64,000 nucleotides of DNA from Acidovorax sp. CF316 (lineage in GTDB: Bacteria > Pseudomonadota > Gammaproteobacteria > Burkholderiales > Burkholderiaceae_C). Positions 44,915 to 53,558 of this stretch are shown in pieces. The notes under the pieces were generated by a model that was not told the DNA's origin, did not search any database, and saw only the letters and a program-made list of their open reading frames with translations. The DNA lies in contig NZ_AKJX01000112.1 of NCBI RefSeq assembly GCF_000276605.1, positions 1 to 64,000 of the forward strand, given 5' to 3'. Numbering within the stretch: the stretch's first letter is position 1; every line of letters begins with the position of its first letter. Made by a program: the position numbers and the translations under genes.

Positions 44915-47900
44915 GCCAAATCAACGCCGTCGAAGCGCCCATCATCAACCTGCCTTACGTGCCGCCGGCATACCACTGGCACATCGAGGAAGGCAAGCAC
45001 CCTGAGAAGCGGCCAGGGCGTCGCCTAGCCTCGTACTTCTTCCGCGTGCCTGACCGCGCGGCGCGCGGGCGCAAGGCCAAGAGCCAGCAGTCGCTGCTGG
45101 ACGACGCATCCAAGGGCCAGGAATACCTGCTGGACCTGGCCAACCTCATCCGTCAGCGGCTGCAGGAATGGCGCGAGCGCGACTTTGCGGGCGCCACCAA
45201 CGTCACGCGGGAACTGCTGGAACTCTGGCGGTCGCCAGACCGTTCGCAACGGCTCTTCTTCGCCCAGCTCGAAGCCGTGGAGACGGTGCTGTTCCTGGTC
45301 GAAGGCCCCGATGACCTGAAGCAGGGCGTCTACATCCCCAGCGACGAGCCGGGCGAGGACGCCAAGGCCGAGGGCTACAAGGCCTTCGTGCGCTACGCGC
45401 TCAAGATGGCGACCGGCAGCGGCAAGACCACGGTGATGGGCATGCTGTCCGCCTGGTCCATCCTCAACAAGGTGGCCCAGCCGCAGGCCTCGGCCTACTC
45501 GGATACGGTACTCATCGTCTGCCCGAACGTCACCATCCGCGACCGGCTGCGCGAGCTCGACCCGAACCTGGACGAGCTGAGCCTGTACCGCACCCGGCAA
45601 CTGGTGCCGCTGCACCGCATGTCCGACCTGCGCAAGGGCGAGGTTTTCATCACCAACTGGCACAACCTGGAGCGGCGCGAGCTGACCGACGTGAACGGCA
45701 CGTCGGCCAAGGTGGTAAAGCGGGGCGTGCCGGTGGAGAAGCTGCGCACGGTGAAGGTGGGCGGCAAGGATGCACTGACCGAGGCCGACATCCGGCAGCA
45801 GGCGCTGACCGGGGCCTTCGACATCCTGCGCGAGCTGCGGGACAGCAAGGGCCAGCTCACCGGCTTCGAGGTGAAGGAGGTGCGCTACTACGAGAGCGAC
45901 GCCGCCTTCCTGCGCCGCGTGCTGGGCAACCGCAAGGGGCGCAGCTCGGCCATTCTGGTGATGAACGACGAGGCCCACCACGCCTACCGGCGCGGCAAGC
46001 TCGACGCTGAGGACACCTTCGCCATCGACGAGGAGACGGCCGAGGTCGATGCCCGCGAGGCGACGGTGTGGATTGAAGGCCTGGACCGCATCAACAAGGC
46101 CCTGGGTGGCCGGACCAATGGCGTGCGGCTTTGCATGGACCTGTCGGCCACGCCGTTCTTCATCCAGGGCAGCGGCAACGAGGTGGGCAAGCCCTTCCCA
46201 TGGGTGGTGTCCGACTTCAGCCTGCTGGAAGCCATCGAGGCCGGCTTGGTGAAGATTCCGCAGCTCCCCACGCAGGATATCGGCGGTACCGAGACGCCAG
46301 CCTACTTCAACGTGTGGCGTTGGGTGCAGGAGATTGCCGAGAAGGAAGGCCACAGCGGCAAGCTGACACCCGACGTGCTGATGCGCTACGCTACGCAGCC
46401 CATCGTGCAACTGGCCGACGAGTGGCGCAAGACGGCCGAGCAGTGGTCGGCGCAGTTCAAGGCCGGCCACCGCAAGACCGACGTGCCGCCAGTCTTCATC
46501 ATCGTGTGCCGCGATACCGCGCTGGCCAAGGAGCTGTACGACTGGCTAGCTAACGGCAACGCCACCTACGGCGCGGCGCCCGAGCATTTCCGCAACGCCC
46601 CAGGCCGTGAATGGACCGTGCGGGTGGACAGCAAGGTGGCTGAGGACATCGCCGAGGGCGGCGGCAAGAACGACGAGGCCCGACGCCTGCGCTTCGTGCT
46701 GGAGACCATTGGCAAGACCGGATGGCTGGGCAACAAGGTGCCTGAAGAGTACGTGGCCATGGTCGAGAAGCACAACCGCAAGGCGCTGGAGGACGACGAC
46801 AACGGCTTGGTGACTATCGACGCCAGCGTGCCGCCCGGCCGCGACGTGCGCTGCATCATCAGCGTGGCCATGCTGTCCGAGGGCTGGGACGCCACGACCG
46901 TGACGCACGTGGTGGGCCTGCGCCCGTTCGGTTCGCAACTGCTGTGCGAGCAGGTGGTCGGCCGGGCACTGCGGCGCACGTCGTACGCGGTGGAAGAGGC
47001 TACCGGCTTCTTCCGCGAGGAGACGGCCAAGGTTTTTGGCGTGCCTTTCGAGCTCATCCCGTTCAAGGTGGAGGGCGGCGCCCAGCAGCCGCCATCACCA
47101 CCGGCCAACCAGATTTACGCGGTGCCGGCCAAGGCGCAGTACGAGCTGGCCTTCCCGGTGGTGGAGGGCTACACCGACCCCGGCGTGACCCGGCTCACCA
47201 TGGAATGGCCCAAGGTGCCGACCTTGGAACTGAACCCTATGACGGTGCCGGACGTGACGCTGATGAAGGGATTGACCACGCAAGACGGCGCGCTGGCCGC
47301 CTACGGGCCGGGTGCAGCCGACGTGGTGAACTTGGAGCAGTGGCGCGCCAAGGTGCGTGTGCAGCAGGTGGCCTTCACCATGGCCAAAGTTCTGACGCAG
47401 CAGTGGCTGGCCGACCGTGGCGATATCATCCCGACGCACCGGCTGTTCCCGCAACTGCTGGGCTACACCACACGGTTCCTGGCCGAGAAGCTGAAGCTGT
47501 CGGGCAACCGAGCCGCGCAGGACGTGGCGCTGAACCCGTACTTCCAGCAGGCGGTGGGCATCCTGTTCGACTCGTTGATGCCGGTTGACGAGAGCGGCAA
47601 GACGCAAGAGCGGCCCATCATCACGCCGGGGCCGGCGGGCGAGCGCTCGACGCGACACGTCGAGTTCTTCACCGGCCGGCAGCCCTGGCCGGTGCAGAAG
47701 TGCCACCTTAACGCCATCGTCGCCGACACGAAGACATGGGAGCAGGCGGCAGCCACGGCTTTGGACGCACATAAGGGCGTGGCCAAGTGGGTCAAGAACG
47801 ACCATCTGGGCTTCATCGTGCCGTACCGCAAGGACGGCATCCGCCGACGCTACCTGCCCGACTTCATCGTGGACCTGACGACGGGCGAGCGCCTGATGGT

Positions 47901-48066
47901 CGAGGTGAAGGGCCAGCTAGGCGATGCCGAGGTGAAGGCCCAGGCCGCGCACCGCTGGTGCACCGCCGTCAACAACGACGGGCGCTTCGGTCGGTGGACT
48001 TATCACATCATTCGAAAGCCGCCGGACCTGATGAAGTTGCTGGACAAGCTGACCGGCTTCATCTGA
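44911..48066 (+). CDS. Type III-like restriction helicase-nuclease (Res, BPTD_3080-type)
   Basis: A 1051-residue SF2 helicase-nuclease. Helicase motifs: Walker A ALKMATGSGKTTVMGM, motif II LVMNDEAHHAYRRG (DEAH), motif III DLSATPFFIQG, and motif VI EQVVGRALRRTSY. The C-terminal nuclease reads YLPDFIVDLTTGERLMVEVKGQLGD, a PD-(D/E)xK core (D, E-V-K). Start HIEEGKHPEKRPGRRLASYFFRVPDRAARG is characteristic of the BPTD_3080 family. It would translocate on and cut unmodified DNA together with the methyltransferase. Its ATG overlaps the TGA of the DUF262 gene. Third and last gene of the island; no terminator is obvious. Confidence 0.9.
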   Translation: MSQINAVEAPIINLPYVPPAYHWHIEEGKHPEKRPGRRLASYFFRVPDRAARGRKAKSQQSLLDDASKGQEYLLDLANLIRQRLQEWRERDFAGATNVTRELLELWRSPDRSQRLFFAQLEAVETVLFLVEGPDDLKQGVYIPSDEPGEDAKAEGYKAFVRYALKMATGSGKTTVMGMLSAWSILNKVAQPQASAYSDTVLIVCPNVTIRDRLRELDPNLDELSLYRTRQLVPLHRMSDLRKGEVFITNWHNLERRELTDVNGTSAKVVKRGVPVEKLRTVKVGGKDALTEADIRQQALTGAFDILRELRDSKGQLTGFEVKEVRYYESDAAFLRRVLGNRKGRSSAILVMNDEAHHAYRRGKLDAEDTFAIDEETAEVDAREATVWIEGLDRINKALGGRTNGVRLCMDLSATPFFIQGSGNEVGKPFPWVVSDFSLLEAIEAGLVKIPQLPTQDIGGTETPAYFNVWRWVQEIAEKEGHSGKLTPDVLMRYATQPIVQLADEWRKTAEQWSAQFKAGHRKTDVPPVFIIVCRDTALAKELYDWLANGNATYGAAPEHFRNAPGREWTVRVDSKVAEDIAEGGGKNDEARRLRFVLETIGKTGWLGNKVPEEYVAMVEKHNRKALEDDDNGLVTIDASVPPGRDVRCIISVAMLSEGWDATTVTHVVGLRPFGSQLLCEQVVGRALRRTSYAVEEATGFFREETAKVFGVPFELIPFKVEGGAQQPPSPPANQIYAVPAKAQYELAFPVVEGYTDPGVTRLTMEWPKVPTLELNPMTVPDVTLMKGLTTQDGALAAYGPGAADVVNLEQWRAKVRVQQVAFTMAKVLTQQWLADRGDIIPTHRLFPQLLGYTTRFLAEKLKLSGNRAAQDVALNPYFQQAVGILFDSLMPVDESGKTQERPIITPGPAGERSTRHVEFFTGRQPWPVQKCHLNAIVADTKTWEQAAATALDAHKGVAKWVKNDHLGFIVPYRKDGIRRRYLPDFIVDLTTGERLMVEVKGQLGDAEVKAQAAHRWCTAVNNDGRFGRWTYHIIRKPPDLMKLLDKLTGFI

Positions 48067-48230
48067 GACGCCGTCACGCCATAACGGTGTCGGGTGGCTC
48101 TCACTAAGTGACTGTTAGGCATTACTGCGACCCTATAAGCGACCAAGCAGCGATGTCCTCGGCCTCGGTAGGCAATGGCGTCGAGAAGATGCTCGGCAGC
48201 CAACAGACCACAGGGACGTGTGCATCACAC
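48067..48230. other. Non-coding right flank of restriction island
   Basis: About 160 bp without a gene I can support, of mixed composition, between res and the first direct repeat. It may contain remnants of older insertions (for instance GGCAATGGCGTCGAGAAGATG), but nothing is identifiable. Confidence 0.35.
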
Positions 48231-48322
48231 AGGTTCGCATCTCACCGTATGACTCACTAGATGGGACGCCGCAGACGGTTCTGTAGCACGGCAAGGCGCC
48301 CCAACGACGTCAGAAGGTTGAG
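48231..48322 (+). repeat. Imperfect ~90-bp direct repeat, left copy
   Basis: Aligns with 49677-49766 in the same orientation. Best-conserved blocks: TGACT...GGGACGCCGCA, GCACGGCAAGGCGCCCCAA, and GACGTCAGA-x-GGT. The two copies flank the SUFU-domain gene at 1.45-kb spacing. Confidence 0.85.
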
Positions 48323-48339
48323 CGCGGCATGGAAATGAC

Positions 48340-48406
48340 ATGCCGCGGCATCGCAAAAGCATGCCGTGGCATTGCCACACACATGGACACGGCAATGCCG
48401 CGGCAT
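48340..48406. repeat. Three palindromes ATGCC(G)(C/T)GGCAT upstream of SUFU gene
   Basis: ATGCCGCGGCAT at 48340-48351 and 48395-48406 (both perfect 12-bp palindromes) and ATGCCGTGGCAT at 48361-48372. They lie within 125 bp upstream of the SUFU-gene start. They may be operator sites or a palindromic repeat cluster. Confidence 0.8.
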
Positions 48407-48463
48407 GCAATCACAATGCGTGTTTCCCGCTCACCCACAATGCGGCCCTGCATTGCCCAAGAC

Positions 48464-49591
48464 ATGCCGACGACGACCACAAACACCGACGACGAGATCG
48501 ACGATGCATCCCCCGGCTGGGACTCCATCTCCGCCCGCCTGGCCCAACTCTACCCCGGCCAGGAGCCCAAGCACTTTGGCACGATCATCAAGTACATGCT
48601 GGGCGGGCCGGACCCCCTGGACGGCATCAGCGCGTGGCGGCGCACGGACCCGGTGTCGCACTGGCACTTTGTGACCTATGGGTTCAGCGAGCTGTATGCC
48701 AAGGAGTCGGACGACCCCGAGGTGAGCGGCTGTGGCTTTGAGCTGACGTTTCGGCTGGCGATAGCGCCGGGCTCTACCGAAGCCGCCGATGCAGATGCCG
48801 AGCCCCCGGTGTGGGCGCTGAACTTTTTGCAGAACCTGGCGCGCTATGTGTTCCAAAGCGGCAATGTGTTTCGCGATGGCGACTGGATGACGGCCAATGG
48901 CCCCATTGCGCTGGGGCAGGCCACGCAGATCTGCTCCATGGGCTTTGCGACCGACCCGGAGCTGGCAGAGCCGCTGGCCACGCCCAATGGGTCAGTCGCT
49001 TTTTTGCAGGTGGTGGGGCTGACGCTGGACGAAGAGCGCGCGGCCAAGCGGTGGCGCACGCGCAATCTGCTCGATGCGCTGCTGCCGCACATGCCGCTGT
49101 GGATCACGGACCTGGGCCGCGCCTCGCTGCTGGCCCACCCGGCGGTCAAGCAGCAGGTGGACGAGGGCTTGCGGCGGGATGGCTCGTCGAGCGGTTTCTT
49201 GTTCACCGATGTGCTCGGGCTGCAGCAGAGCAAACGCCTGCTGCGCAAGCCGCTGACGCAGGTGACCCTGGGAGCCCGCCAGGTGGACGAGCTGGTGGCC
49301 CTGCTGCCACTGCGCCTGCCCTTTGGCCGCACGCTGCGCGTGGCGGGGCACGAGTGGCAATTGCTGCTGGAGCCTGCAGGTACCGATGGCCAGAACGCGG
49401 TGGAATGGCAAAGCGAGGGGGAGGGCGGCGTGGTGCTGCGCCTGACCGACGCCACGGTGCAGCAGTTTGCCCAAACATTGCAGCCGCGCGAGGGCAGTTA
49501 TGTGCTGCCGCTGCTGCCCGGGGTGGAGTGGCGGGTGGAGAAGACGACCATCAAGGATTCGACGGGCAAGGTCGTCGATGTGATCGGCTGA
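48464..49591 (+). CDS. Suppressor-of-fused (SUFU) domain protein
   Basis: A 375-residue protein with a bacterial SUFU domain: GWDSISARLAQLYPGQEPKHFGTIIKYMLGGPDPLDGISAWRR, HWHFVTYGFSELY, SGCGFELTFRLA, and VWALNFLQNLARYVFQSGNVFRDGDWM. The second half (about 200-375) is less typical. Bacterial SUFU proteins are often immunity proteins of contact-dependent or polymorphic toxins, but no toxin gene is adjacent, so that role is only possible. ATG 48464 is used because the stretch upstream is built from the palindromic repeats, not protein-like sequence. The gene is framed by direct repeats, suggesting it moved as a cassette. Confidence 0.8.
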   Translation: MPTTTTNTDDEIDDASPGWDSISARLAQLYPGQEPKHFGTIIKYMLGGPDPLDGISAWRRTDPVSHWHFVTYGFSELYAKESDDPEVSGCGFELTFRLAIAPGSTEAADADAEPPVWALNFLQNLARYVFQSGNVFRDGDWMTANGPIALGQATQICSMGFATDPELAEPLATPNGSVAFLQVVGLTLDEERAAKRWRTRNLLDALLPHMPLWITDLGRASLLAHPAVKQQVDEGLRRDGSSSGFLFTDVLGLQQSKRLLRKPLTQVTLGARQVDELVALLPLRLPFGRTLRVAGHEWQLLLEPAGTDGQNAVEWQSEGEGGVVLRLTDATVQQFAQTLQPREGSYVLPLLPGVEWRVEKTTIKDSTGKVVDVIG

Positions 49592-49676
49592 CCAGCCTGC
49601 CTTTCAGTCCATAACGCGCTGTGGCCGACGGCTGCGTTGCTGACAGCCAATCGACCCCAGGCGCGGATACCCCAAA

Positions 49677-49766
49677 CGGGTTTGCATTCGACCGTGTGAC
49701 TAGGCGGGACGCCGCAAACCGTGCCGTGGCACGGCAAGGCGCCCCAAAGACGTCAGACGGTCGAAG
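49677..49766 (+). repeat. Imperfect ~90-bp direct repeat, right copy
   Basis: Second copy of the repeat at 48231-48322, with the same blocks GGGACGCCGCA, GCACGGCAAGGCGCCCCAAAGACGTCAGACGGTCGA. It ends 10 bp before the stop codon of the convergent glycine-zipper gene. Confidence 0.85.
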
Positions 49767-49776
49767 GCAACGCCCG

Positions 49777-50274
49777 TTATTCCTGCTTGGTCTGCTTCCA
49801 GATCCGGTCGGCGCGCTCCCACGCGGCCTTGGCTGCGGGCTCGGCGTCCTTCCAGCTCAGGCGGCTGGTCTCGCGGTCCGAGTCCCAGCGCGTCTGCAGA
49901 TGGCCGCGCGCCTCGTCCCAGTCGCTGCGGCCGTCGATCACGCTCTGGTAGCCGTGGCGGTAGGCGGGCGCATAGTCGTCGTAGGTGTACGCGTCGGAGT
50001 AGTACGGCTGGCGGCCATGGGCGTCGCGCCAGTAGGCGTCTTCGGCCGTGGGGTTGACGGCTTCTGCCGCGCCCTTGCCGGCGAGGCCGCCGACGACAGC
50101 GCCGACCACGGCACCCACTGCGGTGCCGATGGGGCCGCCCAGCGAGCCAGCAGCCGCGCCGGTGACCGCACCGCCCGCCGCACCGATGCCGGTGCCGACA
50201 GGGTGGGCGCCGGGTGCGCCGGTGATAGGGTCGGGGTTGAGGTCGTGGTTGATGGTGGTGTTGTCTCGGGCCAT
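49777..50274 (-). CDS. Glycine-zipper domain protein
   Basis: A 165-residue protein. Residues ~25-75 form a glycine-zipper membrane hairpin (GTGIGAAGGAVTGAAAGSLGGPIGTAVGAVVGAVVGGLAGKGAAEA), followed by acidic/aromatic repeats (YWRDAHGRQPYYSDAYTYDDYAPAYRHG) and a C-terminal Trp-rich helix (WDSDRETSRLSWKDAEPAAKAAWERADRIWK). Similar proteins occur in envelope or stress responses in Burkholderiales; function is not known. No cleavable signal peptide. ATG 50274 chosen because the conserved part starts there. Confidence 0.8.
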   Translation of the reverse strand: MARDNTTINHDLNPDPITGAPGAHPVGTGIGAAGGAVTGAAAGSLGGPIGTAVGAVVGAVVGGLAGKGAAEAVNPTAEDAYWRDAHGRQPYYSDAYTYDDYAPAYRHGYQSVIDGRSDWDEARGHLQTRWDSDRETSRLSWKDAEPAAKAAWERADRIWKQTKQE

Positions 50275-50377
50275 GGTGTGCTCCTTGTCGTGTGGGGGTG
50301 GAACTCCATGGTCCATGGGCCTGCGCCGGCGTGGCGTAGGCAAACGGCCCAATGCCGTGCCAGAGGGCAGGGCCTGC

Positions 50378-50761
50378 CTACAACACCCTGCGCGGCGCAG
50401 CCGTCGCCGCATCGCCGCTGTTGGGCGTGCCGGTCGATTCGATCAGTAGGATATGCGCCTCGGCACTGGAGCGCGGGCGGTGCTCCACGCCCTTGGGCAC
50501 CACGTAGAGCTGGCCGGGATGCAGGGTGACCATGGCGCCGCCGGGCAGGTCTATCTCCACCGTGCCTTGCAGCACGAGAAAGAAGTCGTCGGTGTCGGGG
50601 TGGCTGTGCCACTGGTACTCGCCCTCGATCTTGGCGACCATGATGTCGTGGCCGTTGAACTCGGCCACGGTGCGCGGGGCCCAGTGCTCGGTGAACTGGG
50701 TGAGCTTGTGGGCCAGGTCGATGGCGGGGACGGCGGTGGGAGTGTGGTTGGTTTCAGGCAT
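50378..50761 (-). CDS. Cupin-domain protein
   Basis: A 127-residue single-domain cupin. Metal-binding motifs: EYQWHSHPDTDDFFLVLQGTVEIDLPGG (H-x-H-x(5)-E-like, with D in place of the Glu) and LYVVPKGVEHRPRSS. Small cupins of this type are isomerases, dioxygenases or regulators of unknown ligand. It is divergent from an AraC-type activator gene 93 bp away, which likely controls it. The start ATG 50761 gives the shortest protein that keeps the whole cupin fold. Confidence 0.85.
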   Translation of the reverse strand: MPETNHTPTAVPAIDLAHKLTQFTEHWAPRTVAEFNGHDIMVAKIEGEYQWHSHPDTDDFFLVLQGTVEIDLPGGAMVTLHPGQLYVVPKGVEHRPRSSAEAHILLIESTGTPNSGDAATAAPRRVL

Positions 50762-50854
50762 GGGGGTGGGCTCTGGTTGCATTACCGCGTGGATGGGCGG
50801 GTTGGTGCCTGCAGTGTCGCCACCGGGCGCGGGGCGGTCTTGTACATTTGTTGC

Positions 50855-51754
50855 ATGCATGCCGGGGACCCAAGCTCCTCCTCCTCTTCGTCTCCCCCAT
50901 CGCCCAGCCAGCGCGACTGGGCCGAGATGCGGCCGCTGGCCTCGGGCGGGGTCACGCTGCTCAACGCGCATTTCACGCAGCACCGGTTCGAGCGGCACAG
51001 CCACGAAACGTATTCGATCGGCGTCACGCGCTCGGGCGTGCAGACCTTTGCGTGCCGGGGTGCGCGCCATGCCAGCCTGGCGGGCGATGTGATCCTGTTC
51101 AACCCCGATGAGCCGCACGACGGCAGCCGGGGCACGGAGGCGGGGTTTGGCTACTCCATGCTGTATGTGGATGCCGCGCTGGTGCATTCGTGGATGGGCG
51201 ACCGCGATGCGGCGGGTGGCAACAGCCATCACAGCATGGCCACCCGCTATTTCAAGGCGCCGCTGGTGCACGACCCGCAGGGCGCGCTGCTGCTGCAGCA
51301 GGCCGTGGCGGCGGTGGCCGAGCGGCAGGAATCATTGCACGGCGAGGAGCGCACGGCCGCAGCCATCGTGGCGCTGCTGGGCCGGCATGGCGAGCTGCGG
51401 CGGCCCTGGGCGGCGGCCGGCCTGGACGCAGGCCGCCAGCGCATGGCCCTGGTGCGCGAGTACCTGGATGCGCACTTTGCCGACGATGTGACGGTGCAGG
51501 CCCTGGCCACGCAGGCCGGCCTGTCGCGCGCGCACCTGACGCGCGCCTTCACCGCCACCTATGGCATGGCCCCGCACGCCTACCTGAACATGGTGCGCAT
51601 TCGCCAGGCCCAGGCCGCCCTGCGGCAGGGCGGCGCGGTGGCCGATGTGGCGGCGGCCTGCGGCTTTGCCGACCAAAGCCACCTGACGCGGCGCTTCAAG
51701 GGCCAGGTGGGCATGGCGCCGGGGCGGTGGCTGGCGCAGATGCAGGCGGGGTGA
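50855..51754 (+). CDS. AraC-family regulator
   Basis: A 299-residue regulator: an N-terminal Ser/Pro-rich tail, an AraC cupin-type sensor (TQHRFERHSHETYSIGVTRSGVQTFACRGARHASLAGDVILFNPDEPHDG), and a C-terminal double HTH (YLDAHFADDVTVQALATQAGLSRAHLTRAFTATYGMAPHAYLNMVRIRQAQAALRQGGAVADVAAACGFADQSHLTRRFKGQVG). This pattern fits regulators of LysE-type exporters or amino-acid metabolism. Divergent from the cupin gene. ATG 50855 begins the in-frame protein; there are two overlapping ATG choices (50855, 50859) and only the first is in frame. Confidence 0.88.
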   Translation: MHAGDPSSSSSSSPPSPSQRDWAEMRPLASGGVTLLNAHFTQHRFERHSHETYSIGVTRSGVQTFACRGARHASLAGDVILFNPDEPHDGSRGTEAGFGYSMLYVDAALVHSWMGDRDAAGGNSHHSMATRYFKAPLVHDPQGALLLQQAVAAVAERQESLHGEERTAAAIVALLGRHGELRRPWAAAGLDAGRQRMALVREYLDAHFADDVTVQALATQAGLSRAHLTRAFTATYGMAPHAYLNMVRIRQAQAALRQGGAVADVAAACGFADQSHLTRRFKGQVGMAPGRWLAQMQAG

Positions 51755-51934
51755 CGCGGTTTCGTCAATCGCCAAGAGGTGGGTGTTGCGGCCACCGCAC
51801 AACCCGTGGGTGGCCGCGTCTAACTTGCTGAGTTGTGCTGTAAGCAGTTGCTACCGGGTGCTAGAGTGCGCGGGCGGGTTCACCCGCCTGCGTGGGGAGC
51901 GCAGTACAACCCAACACCGAGTCCAACATCCATC

Positions 51935-52915
51935 ATGCGTTTCCTGACGAGATATTTCCGTGCGCTTGCCTTGTTCATTGCCGCGCTGGCCCTGGTGGGC
52001 TGCGCGCAGGTGCCCAGGGCCAGCGTGGACCAAGAGGCCAAAGCCAAGCAGTTTGCACCCCAGGCCGAATCGGCCTCTCTGTACATCTTCCGCGACGAGC
52101 TGTTCGGCGGTGCGATCTCCATGCCGGTGAACGTCAACAACCAGAACCTGGGCTACACGGGGCCCAAGAGCTTCTTCTACCTGAACGTGGCACCGGGCCG
52201 GTACACCATCGAGTCGATGGCCGAGAACCAGGCCTCCATCAGCATCGACGTGCAGGCGGCCAAGAACTACTTTGTGTGGCAAGAGGTGAAGATGGGCCTG
52301 TTCCAGGCGCGCAGCAACCTCACCCAGACGGACGAGGCCAGGGGCCGCCAGGGGGTGCTGGCCTCCAAGATGATTGCGGCGAAGCCAGGCCTGGCCTTCG
52401 CACCGGCGGGCGGCGTGGCGACGGCCGTTGTACCAACCCCGACACCGGTGTCGACGCCGGTGCCGGCACTTGCATCCGCCCCGGCACCGGGTACCGCGCC
52501 CGCCCCCGGGTCTGCGCCAGCGCCGGCAGGCGCCACGGTGACGATGCCGTTCATGCCCGACTCCAAGCCGGTGGCCCGCACCGCAGCGCCCGCAGCAGCA
52601 GCGCAAGGGCCAAGGCCTGCGTCACCCACGGCCACCGCCGCGATGTCGATGCCTTTCGCGTCCGACGCCAGGCCAGTGCGCCGCGTTGCCGAGCCAGCAT
52701 CAGCCCCCGCCGCGCAAAGCGTGCCCGCCCCCGCCACCGTGGCCGTGGTGAGCCCTGCCCAGCCCGCGCCTGCAGCAACGGCTGTTGCCGCAGTGCCCGC
52801 ATCTGCCAGCAAGAAGGAATCGCGCCTGCAGTGGCTCAAGCAGATGCGCGATGCCAACCTGATCACCTCGGGTGAGTACGAGACCAAGCGCCAGCAGGTG
52901 CTGAGCGCGCCTTGA
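51935..52915 (+). CDS. DUF2846-like lipoprotein with Ala/Pro linker and SHOCT-like tail
   Basis: A 326-residue lipoprotein: lipobox LALVGC-AQ (Cys ~24), then a DUF2846 domain (about 40-150: SASLYIFRDELFGGAISMPVNVNNQNLGYTGPKSFFYLNVAPGRYTIESMAENQASISID, GLFQARSNLTQTD). It continues with a long Ala/Pro/Thr-rich linker (~170-300) and a short C-terminal SHOCT-like helix pair (SRLQWLKQMRDANLITSGEYETKRQQVLS). The linker could span the periplasm. Function unknown; the family is found in the envelope of Gram-negative bacteria. Start ATG 51935 is fixed by the lipoprotein signal. A good terminator follows. Confidence 0.8.
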   Translation: MRFLTRYFRALALFIAALALVGCAQVPRASVDQEAKAKQFAPQAESASLYIFRDELFGGAISMPVNVNNQNLGYTGPKSFFYLNVAPGRYTIESMAENQASISIDVQAAKNYFVWQEVKMGLFQARSNLTQTDEARGRQGVLASKMIAAKPGLAFAPAGGVATAVVPTPTPVSTPVPALASAPAPGTAPAPGSAPAPAGATVTMPFMPDSKPVARTAAPAAAAQGPRPASPTATAAMSMPFASDARPVRRVAEPASAPAAQSVPAPATVAVVSPAQPAPAATAVAAVPASASKKESRLQWLKQMRDANLITSGEYETKRQQVLSAP

Positions 52916-52947
52916 TCGGGCTGGGCAGATCCGCCACCCACATCCTC

Positions 52948-52970
52948 AAAGGGCCCGCAAGGGCCTTTTC
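52948..52970 (+). terminator. Intrinsic terminator after lipoprotein gene
   Basis: AAAGGGCCC-GCAA-GGGCCTTTT: 9-bp stem including one G-T wobble, GCAA tetraloop, T-tail. Confidence 0.88.
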
Positions 52971-53089
52971 TCATTGCGCGCTGATGAGTACCTGTAGGAC
53001 ATTGCGCACCCGCTTTGCCCGCCGCATCCGACTGGCCGGTCGGCCCGGGCATGGTCCGATAGACCCTTTGCATTTACAGGAGCCAAACC

Positions 53090-53527
53090 ATGTCTGAAAA
53101 GAAAGCCAGTGTTCATTGGGAAGGTGCCGGCAAGACCGGCCAGGGCCAGGTGAGCACCGAGACCGGTGCGCTCGACAAGCACCCCTATGGCTTTGGCAGC
53201 CGCTTTGGCGATGACCGCAAGGGCACCAACCCCGAGGAGATTGTGGGGGCGGCACATGCCTCGTGCTTCACCATGGCGTTTGCCTTTGCGGCCGAAAAGG
53301 CGGGCATCGCTACCGAGGTGATCGACACCACGGCTGCAGTGCGGCTGACCAAGGAGGGCGATGGCTTTGTTATCGACCGCATCGCGCTCACGCTCAAGGC
53401 CAAGGCGCCAGGGCTGGACGATGCGGCCTTCCAGAAGCTGGCGGCCGACGCCAAGGCCAACTGCCCGCTGTCGAAGGCGCTGGCCGCGGTGCCGGAGATC
53501 ACGCTCACGGCCACGCTGGTGCAGTGA
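53090..53527 (+). CDS. OsmC-family peroxiredoxin
   Basis: A 145-residue OsmC-type peroxide reductase. Both catalytic cysteines are present: VGAAHASCFTMAFAFAAEKAG (first) and ADAKANCPLSKALAA (second), about 70 residues apart as usual. It reduces organic hydroperoxides using lipoyl or other thiol donors. Begins KKASVHWEGAGKTGQGQVSTETGAL, the typical OsmC start. A GGAG ribosome-binding site lies 10 bp upstream of ATG 53090. It converges with the acyl-CoA ligase gene (31 bp between stops). Confidence 0.92.
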   Translation: MSEKKASVHWEGAGKTGQGQVSTETGALDKHPYGFGSRFGDDRKGTNPEEIVGAAHASCFTMAFAFAAEKAGIATEVIDTTAAVRLTKEGDGFVIDRIALTLKAKAPGLDDAAFQKLAADAKANCPLSKALAAVPEITLTATLVQ

Positions 53528-53558
53528 CCGACCGGCGCGGCGGCCGGGCGCGGCGGCT

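Noticed and set aside
40380-48066. BREX or type I restriction system
   Set aside because: No pglZ/brxC/brxL and no separate specificity (hsdS) gene; Mod motif order and a BPTD_3080-like Res fit a type III-like system.
48340-48406. CRISPR-like array in the palindromic region
   Set aside because: Repeats are 12-bp palindromes with irregular 9-22 bp spacers and only three copies; no cas genes are near.
48329-48463. Extended SUFU N-terminus from ATG 48329
   Set aside because: That stretch is encoded by the palindromic repeats and is not protein-like; the domain starts after ATG 48464.
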